From Flavobacteriaceae bacterium (GTDB taxonomy: Bacteria > Bacteroidota > Bacteroidia > Flavobacteriales > Flavobacteriaceae), in assembly GCA_018402385.1 (NCBI GenBank), contig JAGYJA010000007.1:310001-374000 (forward strand): DNA of 64,000 nt. Reading direction: 5' to 3'. Positions 44,168 to 51,733 of the stretch are shown here, piece by piece (position 1 is the stretch's first letter; each line of letters opens with the position of its first letter). The position numbers were made by a program, and so were the translations under genes. The notes beneath the pieces were generated by a model. It was given only the letters and a program-made list of their open reading frames with translations, did no database searches and was not told where the DNA came from.

Positions 44168-46411
44168 TCACATTTTCCATCGCAATCCGGCATAATACAT
44201 ACTCCCAAAAATGGGACCATACACAAAAGTCGTATCAAAATAGTCGCCAAATGGGTCATCGGCTGCAACTATGGGATTTGATTGGCGCACATTGGTGATG
44301 TTTTCACCACCCACATACACCTCAAATTTAGGACTAAACACTTTGGTAATTTGTGCATTTAGTGTATTTAAGTGTGGCGTTTTTTCGTTTACGCGAAAGG
44401 CTTCCGGATTGGATAGCGTGTTTGGAAAACGCTGTTCACTCAGCCAATTGTAAGTGGCATCAAATTTCCATTGCGCTCCTTTTTCATTGAGTTTGGTTTC
44501 ATAGCCCGCATTGGCAAAAAAACGGTGTTTGGGTGTCAGTGGTTTTTGGAGTCTTCCCTGTAAATAATCTGTTTTCACATCAAAGAGACGATACGAAAGC
44601 CTGACGTCAAGCCTTTCTGCCGGGGTATAATTGACCTCCGTTTGAAAGCTATTGGCATAACTGCTTCCTTCCAGGTTGTAAAAACGCACTTGCCGTGGGT
44701 CTTCCCAATCCACGACTACCTGATTCCGGAAATCGGTTCGATAAAAGTCAAAGACTATATCAGCATCTCGGTTAAAAAGACGGAATCCCTGCATAAAAGA
44801 AACACCATAATTCCAAGCATCTTCGGCATCCAGTCCATAAAAATTACCGCTGCTGTTCAAAATGGAAATCGCCCTCGACGAACCAAACAGCTGTTGGTTT
44901 TCAGCAAAAATACTGGGTGCCCTCACGCCCCGTCCAAAAGAAGCTTTTAAAGAGGATTTTTCCCAGGGTGTATAGCGCATATGAAAGCGGGGTGTTATAA
45001 ATGTCCCTATTAAATTGTGGTGATCCATACGAACCCCCGCGGTGAGCAATACATCACTGAGGTTGTCATAAGCATATTCAAAAAATGCACCAACTGAATT
45101 TTCGGTACGCAAATAAGTATCCGTCAGGATGGTTTCATTATAACGATCATAGGTAAAACTCACGCCTGTTTTAAAATTGTGCCGGGAATCACCAATAATC
45201 GAGTTAAACATCATATTGGAATAAAAACTATTGTGTTGAATGTCATATACATTCAATCCATAATAAGAGTCTTGCTCGTGAAAACTGTATGCCCCCTGAA
45301 CGCCAAAAGATTGGTAGGGCATATCAGGAAACACATAACCCAATTTTAGAGACGCCTCAGCCCGATTTGTTTTTATTTCGCCCCCCCAGGCATTGGTGGT
45401 GAATTTATCGGTCTCCGGATTGAAATTCACTTGCCCGATTTGCTTTTGGTCTGTTAAATACCTGATATTCAAAAAACCAACAAAACCTTTTTCAGCATTC
45501 ATATACTGCCATCGATTTATCACATTGAGTTGTTGTTGCAAGGGGTTGTCCAGAAAACCGTCGTCATTCATATCATTTTTAGTTTCTCGCAAGTTTCCGT
45601 GCAGATACAGACCGGTATGCCAGTTGTTATTGAGTTTAAAGTTTAAATGGTTGTTGAGTTCCAGCCGACCATCAGCACCTGCATAGGCATTCAGGAAGAA
45701 CCGTTCATCGCTTGATGGCTTTTGCAATTCAGCATTGATTTGTCCGGCAATGCTTTCATAGCCATTGATCACACTACCCGCCCCTTTGGAAATCTGTATG
45801 CTTTCGACCCAGGTCCCGGGAACAAAACTCAACCCATACGCCTGCGAGGCCCCACGAATGGAGGGAATATTTTCTATGGCAATCAGGGTATAGGGACTGG
45901 TTAACCCCAGCATTTTAATCTGCCGGTTTCCGGTAAGGGCATCGGGAAAATTCACATCGATGGACGGATTGGTTTCAAAGCTTTCCGCCAGGTTACAGCA
46001 TGCTGCTTTGAGTAATTCGGCGCTGCTAACATTCGTGACATTTTGCGCTTCCAAATAGGAGCGAAAGCTGGTTTGCTTCCGGTTTTGGATGACCACTTCG
46101 TCCAACGTGCCTTCCGGCAGCAACCAATGTCTTATGAAGCCGGGTCCTGTTACAGATAGCGTATCTGTTTTATAGCCCACATAGCTCACAATCAGTTTGC
46201 GGTATTCATTTTTATAAGGCAATTCAAATTCGCCGTTGAAGTTGGTTATGACTCCGGTTTCTGTACCCTCCCAATAGATATTGGCTCCGGATAGCGGAAC
46301 GTTTTTATCCGGATCGGAACCTTCAAATATGATTCCTGATAGTTTTTCTTGTGCTTGTAAAGTTTGCAGGCTCAAGCAAAGTGCCAACAGCCAAATGGGT
46401 TTATAGTACAT
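44168..46411 (-). CDS. TonB-dependent outer-membrane receptor (copper-island type)
   Basis: A 747-aa outer-membrane protein: signal peptide MYYKPIWLLALCLSLQTLQA, a carboxypeptidase-like regulatory domain (22-105), a plug domain (about 110-235) with ECF-like blocks LTSPYTLIAIENIPSIRG and SIQISKGAGSVINGYESIAG, and a 22-strand barrel ending in GLRWKM. In the plug N-terminus is a vicinal pair Cys138-Cys139 (KAACCNLAESFETNPSID). Location between an HMA protein and an HYC_CC_PP protein links it to copper; direction of transport (uptake or other) is unknown. Confidence 0.92.
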   Translation of the reverse strand: MYYKPIWLLALCLSLQTLQAQEKLSGIIFEGSDPDKNVPLSGANIYWEGTETGVITNFNGEFELPYKNEYRKLIVSYVGYKTDTLSVTGPGFIRHWLLPEGTLDEVVIQNRKQTSFRSYLEAQNVTNVSSAELLKAACCNLAESFETNPSIDVNFPDALTGNRQIKMLGLTSPYTLIAIENIPSIRGASQAYGLSFVPGTWVESIQISKGAGSVINGYESIAGQINAELQKPSSDERFFLNAYAGADGRLELNNHLNFKLNNNWHTGLYLHGNLRETKNDMNDDGFLDNPLQQQLNVINRWQYMNAEKGFVGFLNIRYLTDQKQIGQVNFNPETDKFTTNAWGGEIKTNRAEASLKLGYVFPDMPYQSFGVQGAYSFHEQDSYYGLNVYDIQHNSFYSNMMFNSIIGDSRHNFKTGVSFTYDRYNETILTDTYLRTENSVGAFFEYAYDNLSDVLLTAGVRMDHHNLIGTFITPRFHMRYTPWEKSSLKASFGRGVRAPSIFAENQQLFGSSRAISILNSSGNFYGLDAEDAWNYGVSFMQGFRLFNRDADIVFDFYRTDFRNQVVVDWEDPRQVRFYNLEGSSYANSFQTEVNYTPAERLDVRLSYRLFDVKTDYLQGRLQKPLTPKHRFFANAGYETKLNEKGAQWKFDATYNWLSEQRFPNTLSNPEAFRVNEKTPHLNTLNAQITKVFSPKFEVYVGGENITNVRQSNPIVAADDPFGDYFDTTFVYGPIFGSMYYAGLRWKM

Positions 46412-46480
46412 ATTCTAAAAAAATTACATGAAAATAAAGTCGTCCGGGGACGAACTTGGTTTCGATTCATTTAGAAAATG

Positions 46481-46882
46481 CTAAATCAAATAGGTTTGTA
46501 AAAGTGTCAGCAGGTCAATAGCCCTTTCAGGAGGTGTGTAAAACGTAAAAGACCGTTGTTCTTTTGAAAAGGCAACAGCTTCTAATATAAAGTTAGCTTC
46601 AGACGCAGCATATGAAGGTACATCCAAGGTAGTATATATACTTTTTCCGGAAAACTCTTTATCGGTTTGTAGTTGGAAATAGGTGTCGGCGCAGCAATCA
46701 TCTTCTTCCCGATTGTTTTCGCAAGCATCATCGCCTTCCACATCGGCGCAACTCATGGTTTCAAAACCAATGGCAAAGGATTTGTCCACGACAATGCCTT
46801 CACAAAAGTGCTGACCGAAAACCATCCCGGTTCCGCCAAACAACAATAAAATTGCCAATAAAGTTGATAAACATTTTTGCAT
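46481..46882 (-). CDS. HYC_CC_PP family exported protein 1
   Basis: From ATG 46882 a 133-aa protein with a hydrophobic signal/anchor (LSTLLAILLLFGGTGMVFG). It shows the family pattern: HFC at 25-27, a vicinal Cys63-Cys64 (DDCCADT) and a C-terminal PP (FYTPPERA). Function is unknown; the family is found beside copper genes in Bacteroidota. The next gene downstream is the TonB receptor. The start sits 4 bp after a -7 box. Confidence 0.82.
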   Translation of the reverse strand: MQKCLSTLLAILLLFGGTGMVFGQHFCEGIVVDKSFAIGFETMSCADVEGDDACENNREEDDCCADTYFQLQTDKEFSGKSIYTTLDVPSYAASEANFILEAVAFSKEQRSFTFYTPPERAIDLLTLLQTYLI

Positions 46883-46886
46883 TTTA

Positions 46887-46894
46887 CAAATGTA
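46887..46894 (-). promoter_or_regulatory. -7 box 4 bp before HYC_CC_PP gene 1
   Basis: TACATTTG on the minus strand (TAnnTTTG consensus) ends 4 bp before the ATG at 46882, so the transcript could be leaderless. It lies in the 130-bp gap before the HMA-MauE gene's stop. The expected -33 TTG is 26 bp away, somewhat far. Confidence 0.45.
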
Positions 46895-47028
46895 CATAAT
46901 TATTGTATTGCTTTGAAAAACAAGTGGATTTTGATTTTTAGAGAATCAATTTTAAAATAACATAACTAATAATAAGATATTTTTTTATTTACTTTGAGAG
47001 ACTACAGGTTAAGACAAACAACTATATT

Positions 47029-47766
47029 TTAATATAAAGTGGTCTTCACTAGCATCCAAAATGCCATAATCAGCATTATCGCATTTTCAATAAATGTAGC
47101 CTGTGTCATTGGGAGTTTTAATGCTGTTCCCAGGCAGGCACATTGAATTGCTTTTTTATCCAGCAATGTTTTAGTGACACCTATCGTTGTTATTCCCAAA
47201 ATTATAATCGTTGCAATTAACGCAATTTCTGTTTGAAATCGCATCAAGAACATCAGCCCGAGTGCTGTTTCTATAAAGGGATAGATCCAGCTATAAACGG
47301 GAATTACTTTTGCGAGCGGGTCATACATTCTGAATGAGTCTGGAAACCCTTTTAAGTCGAGCAATTTAAAAAAGCTAAAGACGATGTAAAACAAGCCCAT
47401 AAAATCAAACATGGCCTCGCCTAGGTTCCATTCTTTATAATTCAATAAAACAGCGGTCACGGTGATGTATCCCAAAATAAGGAATAAGGGGGTCAATTGT
47501 TGCCACTTTGATTTTTCCTCCTCTTGTACCCCTTCATTAGTAGATGAGAACACATTGGTCTCCTTCTTTTCGGAAAGTTCATATTTATCGGGCAAAGCAT
47601 TTTTCAAGGTTGTGGTTTCGATATGATGCTTCATTGTAACTTCTGCTTCGGCTTTATTCAAATCCACTGAAACATCAGTGACCCCGGCAACATTTTTAAG
47701 TTCCTTTTCTACTTTGGCTTTACAGCCATCACAAGTCATTCCTGTTATTTTGTATGTGTGTTTCAT
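47029..47766 (-). CDS. HMA domain fused to a MauE/DoxX-like membrane protein
   Basis: A 245-aa protein with a cytosolic N-terminal HMA domain (MTCDGCKAKVEKEL, Cys12 and Cys15), a hydrophilic linker to about residue 90, and four membrane helices of the MauE/DoxX type with CACLG (Cys209, Cys211) before the last helix. MauE proteins act in cysteine redox handling; MerT-like metal passage is another possible reading. It probably moves Cu(I) or thiol redox state between membrane and HMA domain. A perfect 10-bp terminator hairpin lies upstream. Confidence 0.85.
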   Translation of the reverse strand: MKHTYKITGMTCDGCKAKVEKELKNVAGVTDVSVDLNKAEAEVTMKHHIETTTLKNALPDKYELSEKKETNVFSSTNEGVQEEEKSKWQQLTPLFLILGYITVTAVLLNYKEWNLGEAMFDFMGLFYIVFSFFKLLDLKGFPDSFRMYDPLAKVIPVYSWIYPFIETALGLMFLMRFQTEIALIATIIILGITTIGVTKTLLDKKAIQCACLGTALKLPMTQATFIENAIMLIMAFWMLVKTTLY

Positions 47767-47781
47767 TTTTAGTATCCTTTT

Positions 47782-47807
47782 AAAAAACCCGAAATGTTTT
47801 CGGGTTT
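47782..47807 (-). terminator. terminator after the four-helix copper protein gene
   Basis: Perfect 10-bp stem AAACCCGAAA / TTTCGGGTTT with a 3-nt loop and a T run on the minus strand, in the gap between the four-helix gene stop and the HMA-MauE start. It may uncouple the two. Confidence 0.85.
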
Positions 47808-47856
47808 ATGGTTGATTCAACAAGGGTGTTTCAACTTAAAAATTAGTTGACAGAAA

Positions 47857-48177
47857 TTACGCCAAGTATTCTTCACAGGCTTTTGCACATTCTCTACAGG
47901 CTTTTGCGCATTCTTGGCAGTGTGCATGATTGTGTTGTCCACATTCATCTGCACAGGCGTTGCATACTTTGATACAGTATTGTACCAGGCCGTCCACATC
48001 TTTATATCCTGTGGCGAGAATCTGGTTGAGTGCTGCACAGACTTCTGCACAAACACGGTCAGTCCTGATGCAGTCCACCATCATTTTAACATTGTCTTCA
48101 TCGAGGCAGGCATCTGCACAATAATTACATTGATTGATGCAACTTCCCAACGCATGTATTAACTTTTCATTTTGCAT
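47857..48177 (-). CDS. four-helix-bundle copper-storage protein (Csp-like, DUF326)
   Basis: A 106-aa protein with sixteen cysteines, most in CxxxC or CxxC pairs along four predicted helices (SCINQCNYCADAC, CAEVC, YCIKVCNACADEC, HCQECAKACRECAKAC), plus a GQHNHAH segment. This pattern matches the four-helix copper-storage proteins, which hold many Cu(I) ions inside the bundle. There is no signal peptide, so it is probably a cytosolic Csp3-type store. It is directly downstream of the AraC-type regulator. Confidence 0.92.
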   Translation of the reverse strand: MQNEKLIHALGSCINQCNYCADACLDEDNVKMMVDCIRTDRVCAEVCAALNQILATGYKDVDGLVQYCIKVCNACADECGQHNHAHCQECAKACRECAKACEEYLA

Positions 48178-48271
48178 AACTTTTGATTTTAAAGGTTTAC
48201 ATCAAAGTTACAGCCTATGAAATGAAAAGGCTTATAAAAAAATGGTAAGAAATTATGATTTTAAGGAATTT

Positions 48272-48838
48272 TTAAGCGGAATCGATGGCTTTCCGGTTTT
48301 TGAGATGCAACCGGCGGTATTGAGATGGGGTGATGCCCGTGTGTTTTTTAAATGCTGTGGAAAGGTACCCTGCGTTACCAAATCCCAGATCATCTGCTAT
48401 TTGGGTGATGCTTAGTTCATTATATTCAAGCAATTCTTTAATGCGCTCTACTTTAATTTCTTGCTGAAACGTATTGATACTCTTTCCTTCCAAAGCCTTG
48501 AATAGATTACTCAGATGACTGTAATCAAAATGCAATTGTTCGCTGAGAATCACAGAAAGATTTTGATTACTAAACCCTTATCCCTCATATATATCAGATA
48601 TAATGATAGATTTTATAGCATTAACAAGTCGTTCATTTTTATCTTCCAAAAGTTCAAAGCCTACTTTTTTGATTTCGGACTGAAAGGCCTTTTGCTGACT
48701 TTTTGTTAAAGGCTCTTCCAAGACAACCTCTCCCAGGGAAATTTTCACATAGGGAATCCTCAAACGTTCCAGAATTTGCCGGAGCGTCATTTTACAGCGT
48801 CGGCAGACGACATTTTTTATGTGGAGTGTGGTTTGCAT
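48272..48838 (-). pseudogene. AraC-type regulator with N-terminal CxxC, interrupted by an in-frame TAA
   Basis: Start ATG 48838; the N-terminal half (MQTTLHIKNVVCRRCKMTLRQIL) has an HMA-like CxxC at Cys12 and Cys15. After 86 codons TAA (48578-48580) stops the frame, but the same frame continues GFSNQNLSVILSEQLHFDYSHLSNLF and a complete AraC helix-turn-helix (SITQIADDLGFGNAGYLSTAFKKHTGITPSQYRR) to 48272. Together about 188 aa, the length of this regulator type. The DNA-binding half could restart at GTG 48553. In intact relatives the CxxC is expected to sense copper and activate neighbouring genes. Confidence 0.82.
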
Positions 48839-48844
48839 AAAACT

Positions 48845-48877
48845 AGACCCGTCAGGTTTTTAAAACCTGACGGGTCT
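48845..48877. repeat. 33-bp palindrome (agacccgtcagg type)
   Basis: A perfect inverted repeat with arms agacccgtcaggtttt and aaaacctgacgggtct around one central t, 7 bp before the AraC-type gene start and 12 bp beyond the HMA lipoprotein stop. It shares the cctgac core with the palindrome at 18685-18699. It could act as terminator, as operator of the regulator gene, or be a dispersed repeat. Confidence 0.8.
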
Positions 48878-48889
48878 TGATTAAATTAA

Positions 48890-49336
48890 TTAATCCATAT
48901 GGTGGTGGTTTCCACTTTCACCATCTGCAGGCTCGGTAAGGCTCATTTCCATTTCGTGGTCATACTGGCAGCACTGCGGTAATTCTTTATATGCTACCTC
49001 ACTTCCGGAAACTTGATCAGTGTCATAACCGGATGCTGCGATGGCATTGTGAATGGCCATTTCATCGGTTTTTGTGTCGTCGTATTTCACCTCAATCTTT
49101 TTTAGGTCGATATCCCAATTGGCCGCAGCAACACCTTCCACACTATTGGCGGCTGTTTCGATGGTTTTTTTACACATCCCACAATTGCCGCGCACACCAA
49201 AGGTGGTTTCAGCCATGGCTATTTCTTTGACTTCTTCAGTCATTTCTGTTGTTTCCTCTTTTTCTTCTGTCTGGTTTTTACAGGAAGTCATTCCTATGAC
49301 TGCCAAAACAGCGATACTTAATAGTACTTTTTTCAT
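48890..49336 (-). CDS. HMA-domain lipoprotein (copper carrier)
   Basis: From ATG 49336 a 148-aa lipoprotein: signal peptide with lipobox GMTSC (Cys19), an E/T-rich linker, an HMA domain with CGMC (Cys52, Cys55) and a vicinal pair Cys122-Cys123 (PQCCQYDHEMEM). A histidine run HHHMD ends the protein. The CxxC to CC distance is 67 residues, identical to the exported HMA protein at 43739. Located in front of the DUF305 gene's stop; probably a periplasmic or outer-membrane Cu(I) carrier for the CusABC pump. Confidence 0.9.
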   Translation of the reverse strand: MKKVLLSIAVLAVIGMTSCKNQTEEKEETTEMTEEVKEIAMAETTFGVRGNCGMCKKTIETAANSVEGVAAANWDIDLKKIEVKYDDTKTDEMAIHNAIAASGYDTDQVSGSEVAYKELPQCCQYDHEMEMSLTEPADGESGNHHHMD

Positions 49337-49374
49337 GGTTTTAAAAATTAAAGGGTTATTAATTGTATTCAAAT

Positions 49375-49830
49375 TTAGTTATTATTCTCTTCTATCCGCT
49401 TTAAATAATCTTTCATCAAAGCGATTTCTTCTTTTTGTAGTTTGATAATATCTTCTGCCAGTTTTTTGGTTTCAGGGTCTTGCAAATCAGCATTTTCACT
49501 GGTTAAAATCGCTGAAGAATGATGCGGTATCATCGCTTTCATATATTGTACATCCGAAATACCGGTTTGGTTCCGCATCATATAATATACAGCACCAAAG
49601 CCAATAATCGAGACTGCTAAAATCAGTGCGTTCAGCTTTTTATTTTTGTACATTCCCCACATATACAACAGCATCACTACTGCCATGGGTGCAATCATCA
49701 GCAGTGTCATATAGGTGCGCATGGTGCTGAGCATCACGTGGTCAATACTGGCTGCATTCAAGAACATTACGGCATACATAATCACAAAGGAAGTAGCCAT
49801 CATTAAGGCAAATTTCAAGTATTTGTTCAT
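49375..49830 (-). CDS. DUF305 family membrane protein
   Basis: A 151-aa protein with N-terminal hydrophobic helices (about 5-25, 35-57, 66-84) and a C-terminal DUF305/ferritin-like segment with the MIPHHSSAILTSENADLQDPETKKLAEDIIKLQKEEIALM motif (PHH). Family members occur in copper-resistance operons and are thought to bind metals via the His and Met residues. It lies between cusB/DUF3347 and the HMA lipoprotein. Confidence 0.85.
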   Translation of the reverse strand: MNKYLKFALMMATSFVIMYAVMFLNAASIDHVMLSTMRTYMTLLMIAPMAVVMLLYMWGMYKNKKLNALILAVSIIGFGAVYYMMRNQTGISDVQYMKAMIPHHSSAILTSENADLQDPETKKLAEDIIKLQKEEIALMKDYLKRIEENNN

Positions 49831-49869
49831 AATATCAGTTTTTAAGTTAAATATATCCTTTTGTGTACT

Positions 49870-50370
49870 TTATTCTATTACCTGAACTATTTCCCCACAT
49901 TTCAACATCATACTACCAAAATACGGATTTTTTATCTCTTTTGAAAGGCTGAGCCAGTCAGCTCCATTGTCATTGTCTGCCATGGGGCAGTGCTGTACAT
50001 AGATTACCTCATCATACGGTCCTGTTTTCTCAATAAACTGGATGAGCACATCTGAAATCGTCTGAAAATGCGTGCGTATCCCTTCAATCTCCTTCTGATT
50101 GTTCACCGGCTCCAAGGCTGTTTTCATTTGCTTCTCAAAAGCCATCCAAAGTTCATGAGCTTTTCCTTCAAATTGTTTCATATTGATTTTCCCTAAAGCC
50201 TCCTCAAGCTCTTTGCCTGATTCTTTGGCATTTTCAAAATTATCTTCGGCCAAATGTTCTTTTAGGGAAAAATAACTTTTAAATAGGGGCTGCAGTGCTT
50301 TTTTGGCTTCGTCAGTAAGGGATACTTTTTCAATTTGTTGCAGGTGCATCTCCCGAAATTGTTTCCCCAT
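49870..50370 (-). CDS. DUF3347 domain, probably the split C-terminus of CusB
   Basis: A 166-aa reading frame with the DUF3347 pattern (LTDEAKKALQPLFKSYFSLKEHLAEDNFENAKESGKELEEAL, YVQHCPMADNDNGADWLSLSKEIKNPYFGSMMLKCGEI). It has no signal peptide, which is odd for a domain that normally works in the periplasm, and it overlaps cusB by 41 bp. Removing one T from the plus-strand TTT at 50334-50336 makes cusB run through ...PATIEKVSLTDEAK into this domain, the fused form known in other Flavobacteriaceae. Either a split gene or a consensus error. Confidence 0.75.
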   Translation of the reverse strand: MGKQFREMHLQQIEKVSLTDEAKKALQPLFKSYFSLKEHLAEDNFENAKESGKELEEALGKINMKQFEGKAHELWMAFEKQMKTALEPVNNQKEIEGIRTHFQTISDVLIQFIEKTGPYDEVIYVQHCPMADNDNGADWLSLSKEIKNPYFGSMMLKCGEIVQVIE

Positions 50371-51619
50371 GATTGTGCCCGGTATTTACACTTCCTCCCT
50401 GCGGACTCATCATACTGGGCCTGCCTGAAAGTTGCACAGCCGCATCAATGGTAAACGCACCATTGACCACCACCTCTTCACCTTCAGACAAACCGCTTTT
50501 CACGATGTAATTTTCACCAAGAACTGAACCCAAATTCACTTCCCGTAGGGCAAATCCGTTACCCTCTTTTACATACACGATGGCGCGTTTTCCGGTCCAT
50601 AAAATCGCCGACTTGGGAAGGACCATCTCGTTTTCAACCGTTTGTCCGGGCGCTGCCTGTACCGTTCCTGAAGCAAACATTTCAGGTTTTAACTTGCCCT
50701 CTTTGTTATTGACTTCAACACGGGCAGTGGCGACACGGGTTTGGGCGTTCAATAAAGGGTCTACAAAAGAAATGGTTCCGTCGAAAGTTTCGCCGGGAAG
50801 CGAATTAACTGTAAAACTTATTTTACTTCCCTCTTTTACCCAGGCCATCTGGCTTTCATAAACATCAAAAAGCACCCATAGCTTGCTTAAATCAGCTATT
50901 TCATATAGTGACATACCACGCTCCACATAATCGCCCAACTCCACATTTTTTTTGGTAACCACTCCGCTAACATCTGCCTGAATGTAGAAGCGATCCAGTG
51001 GTTTTTCATTGGCAATAATTTGATCGATCTGTGCATTGCTGATTTTCCAGTTACTCAACTTTGTTTTTGCCGCTTCAAAAAGTTCGGGTTGTGAATTACG
51101 GATGGCAAAGGCCTGCAACAATTCTTGTTGGGCCGTGACCATTTCCGGCGAATAGATTTGTGCCAGGGTTTGTCCGCGGGAAACCTTTTCACCCGTAAAA
51201 TTGATGCGCAGTTGTTCAATCCTGCCCGGTAGGTGTGTGCTTTGCGAATAAGAATTCCGCTCGTCCACTTGTACTTTTCCATTCAATCGGATGGCGCGTT
51301 CTGCATCGCTTGTTCCTATAATCATAGTACTCACATTGGCCAGTCGCAAGGCATTTTCACTCATGACAAACACGGCAGGGTCTCCCCCCTCATCCTCTTC
51401 CAATGGAATAAGGTCCATCCCGCAAAGCGGACAATCACCCGGTTCCGGTTGCTGGATTTGCGGGTGCATGGAGCAGGTCCAGATGGTATCTTCAGACACC
51501 TCTTCTTGCGCTTGCTCTTTATCATTTTGACCGCTTCCGCCAAAAATCAACCACCCCAGGAGTAATCCCAGTGCCAGTATCGCAACCGCTTTTATTCTAT
51601 TTTTATTTCTTGTTTTCAT
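50330..51619 (-). CDS. cusB: CusB-like RND periplasmic adaptor
   Basis: A 429-aa membrane-fusion protein of a copper/silver RND pump. An N-terminal helix (AVAILALGLLLGWLIFG) is followed by a heavy-metal-binding domain (TCSMHPQIQQPEPGDCPLCGMDLIPLE), a barrel-sandwich hybrid with the lipoyl split motif (GRIEQLRINFTGEKVSRGQTLAQIYSPE and AQIDQIIANEKP helical hairpin), and the beta-barrel and membrane-proximal domains. The C-terminus has His-rich GHNHGET. The reading frame ends just where a DUF3347 domain would be expected (see 49870). Confidence 0.93.
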   Translation of the reverse strand: MKTRNKNRIKAVAILALGLLLGWLIFGGSGQNDKEQAQEEVSEDTIWTCSMHPQIQQPEPGDCPLCGMDLIPLEEDEGGDPAVFVMSENALRLANVSTMIIGTSDAERAIRLNGKVQVDERNSYSQSTHLPGRIEQLRINFTGEKVSRGQTLAQIYSPEMVTAQQELLQAFAIRNSQPELFEAAKTKLSNWKISNAQIDQIIANEKPLDRFYIQADVSGVVTKKNVELGDYVERGMSLYEIADLSKLWVLFDVYESQMAWVKEGSKISFTVNSLPGETFDGTISFVDPLLNAQTRVATARVEVNNKEGKLKPEMFASGTVQAAPGQTVENEMVLPKSAILWTGKRAIVYVKEGNGFALREVNLGSVLGENYIVKSGLSEGEEVVVNGAFTIDAAVQLSGRPSMMSPQGGSVNTGHNHGETISGDAPATN

Positions 51620-51650
51620 CTGTTAATATTTATTGTTTTTTTAAGGTCAG

Positions 51651-51674
51651 ACCTGCCTTTGCCGGCAGGCAGGT
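51651..51674. repeat. acctgcc-ggcaggt palindrome
   Basis: acctgcctttgccggcagg, then caggt: an inverted repeat in the gap between the tolC-like gene and cusB. It is another member of the short dispersed palindromes of this chromosome. Confidence 0.6.
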
Positions 51675-51733
51675 GCAATGCCCACAAAATCATTTTCGGT
51701 TGGTTTACCATTTTGTTAATGGGCATTTCATAA

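Noticed and set aside
47817-48056. Second minus-strand frame over the four-helix copper protein
   Set aside because: It lies in another frame of the 16-cysteine gene and has no recognisable domain, while the main frame matches the family exactly.
51055-51565. Frames antisense to cusB with Arg/Cys-rich peptides
   Set aside because: They follow from codon composition of the opposite strand and have no support from neighbours or motifs.
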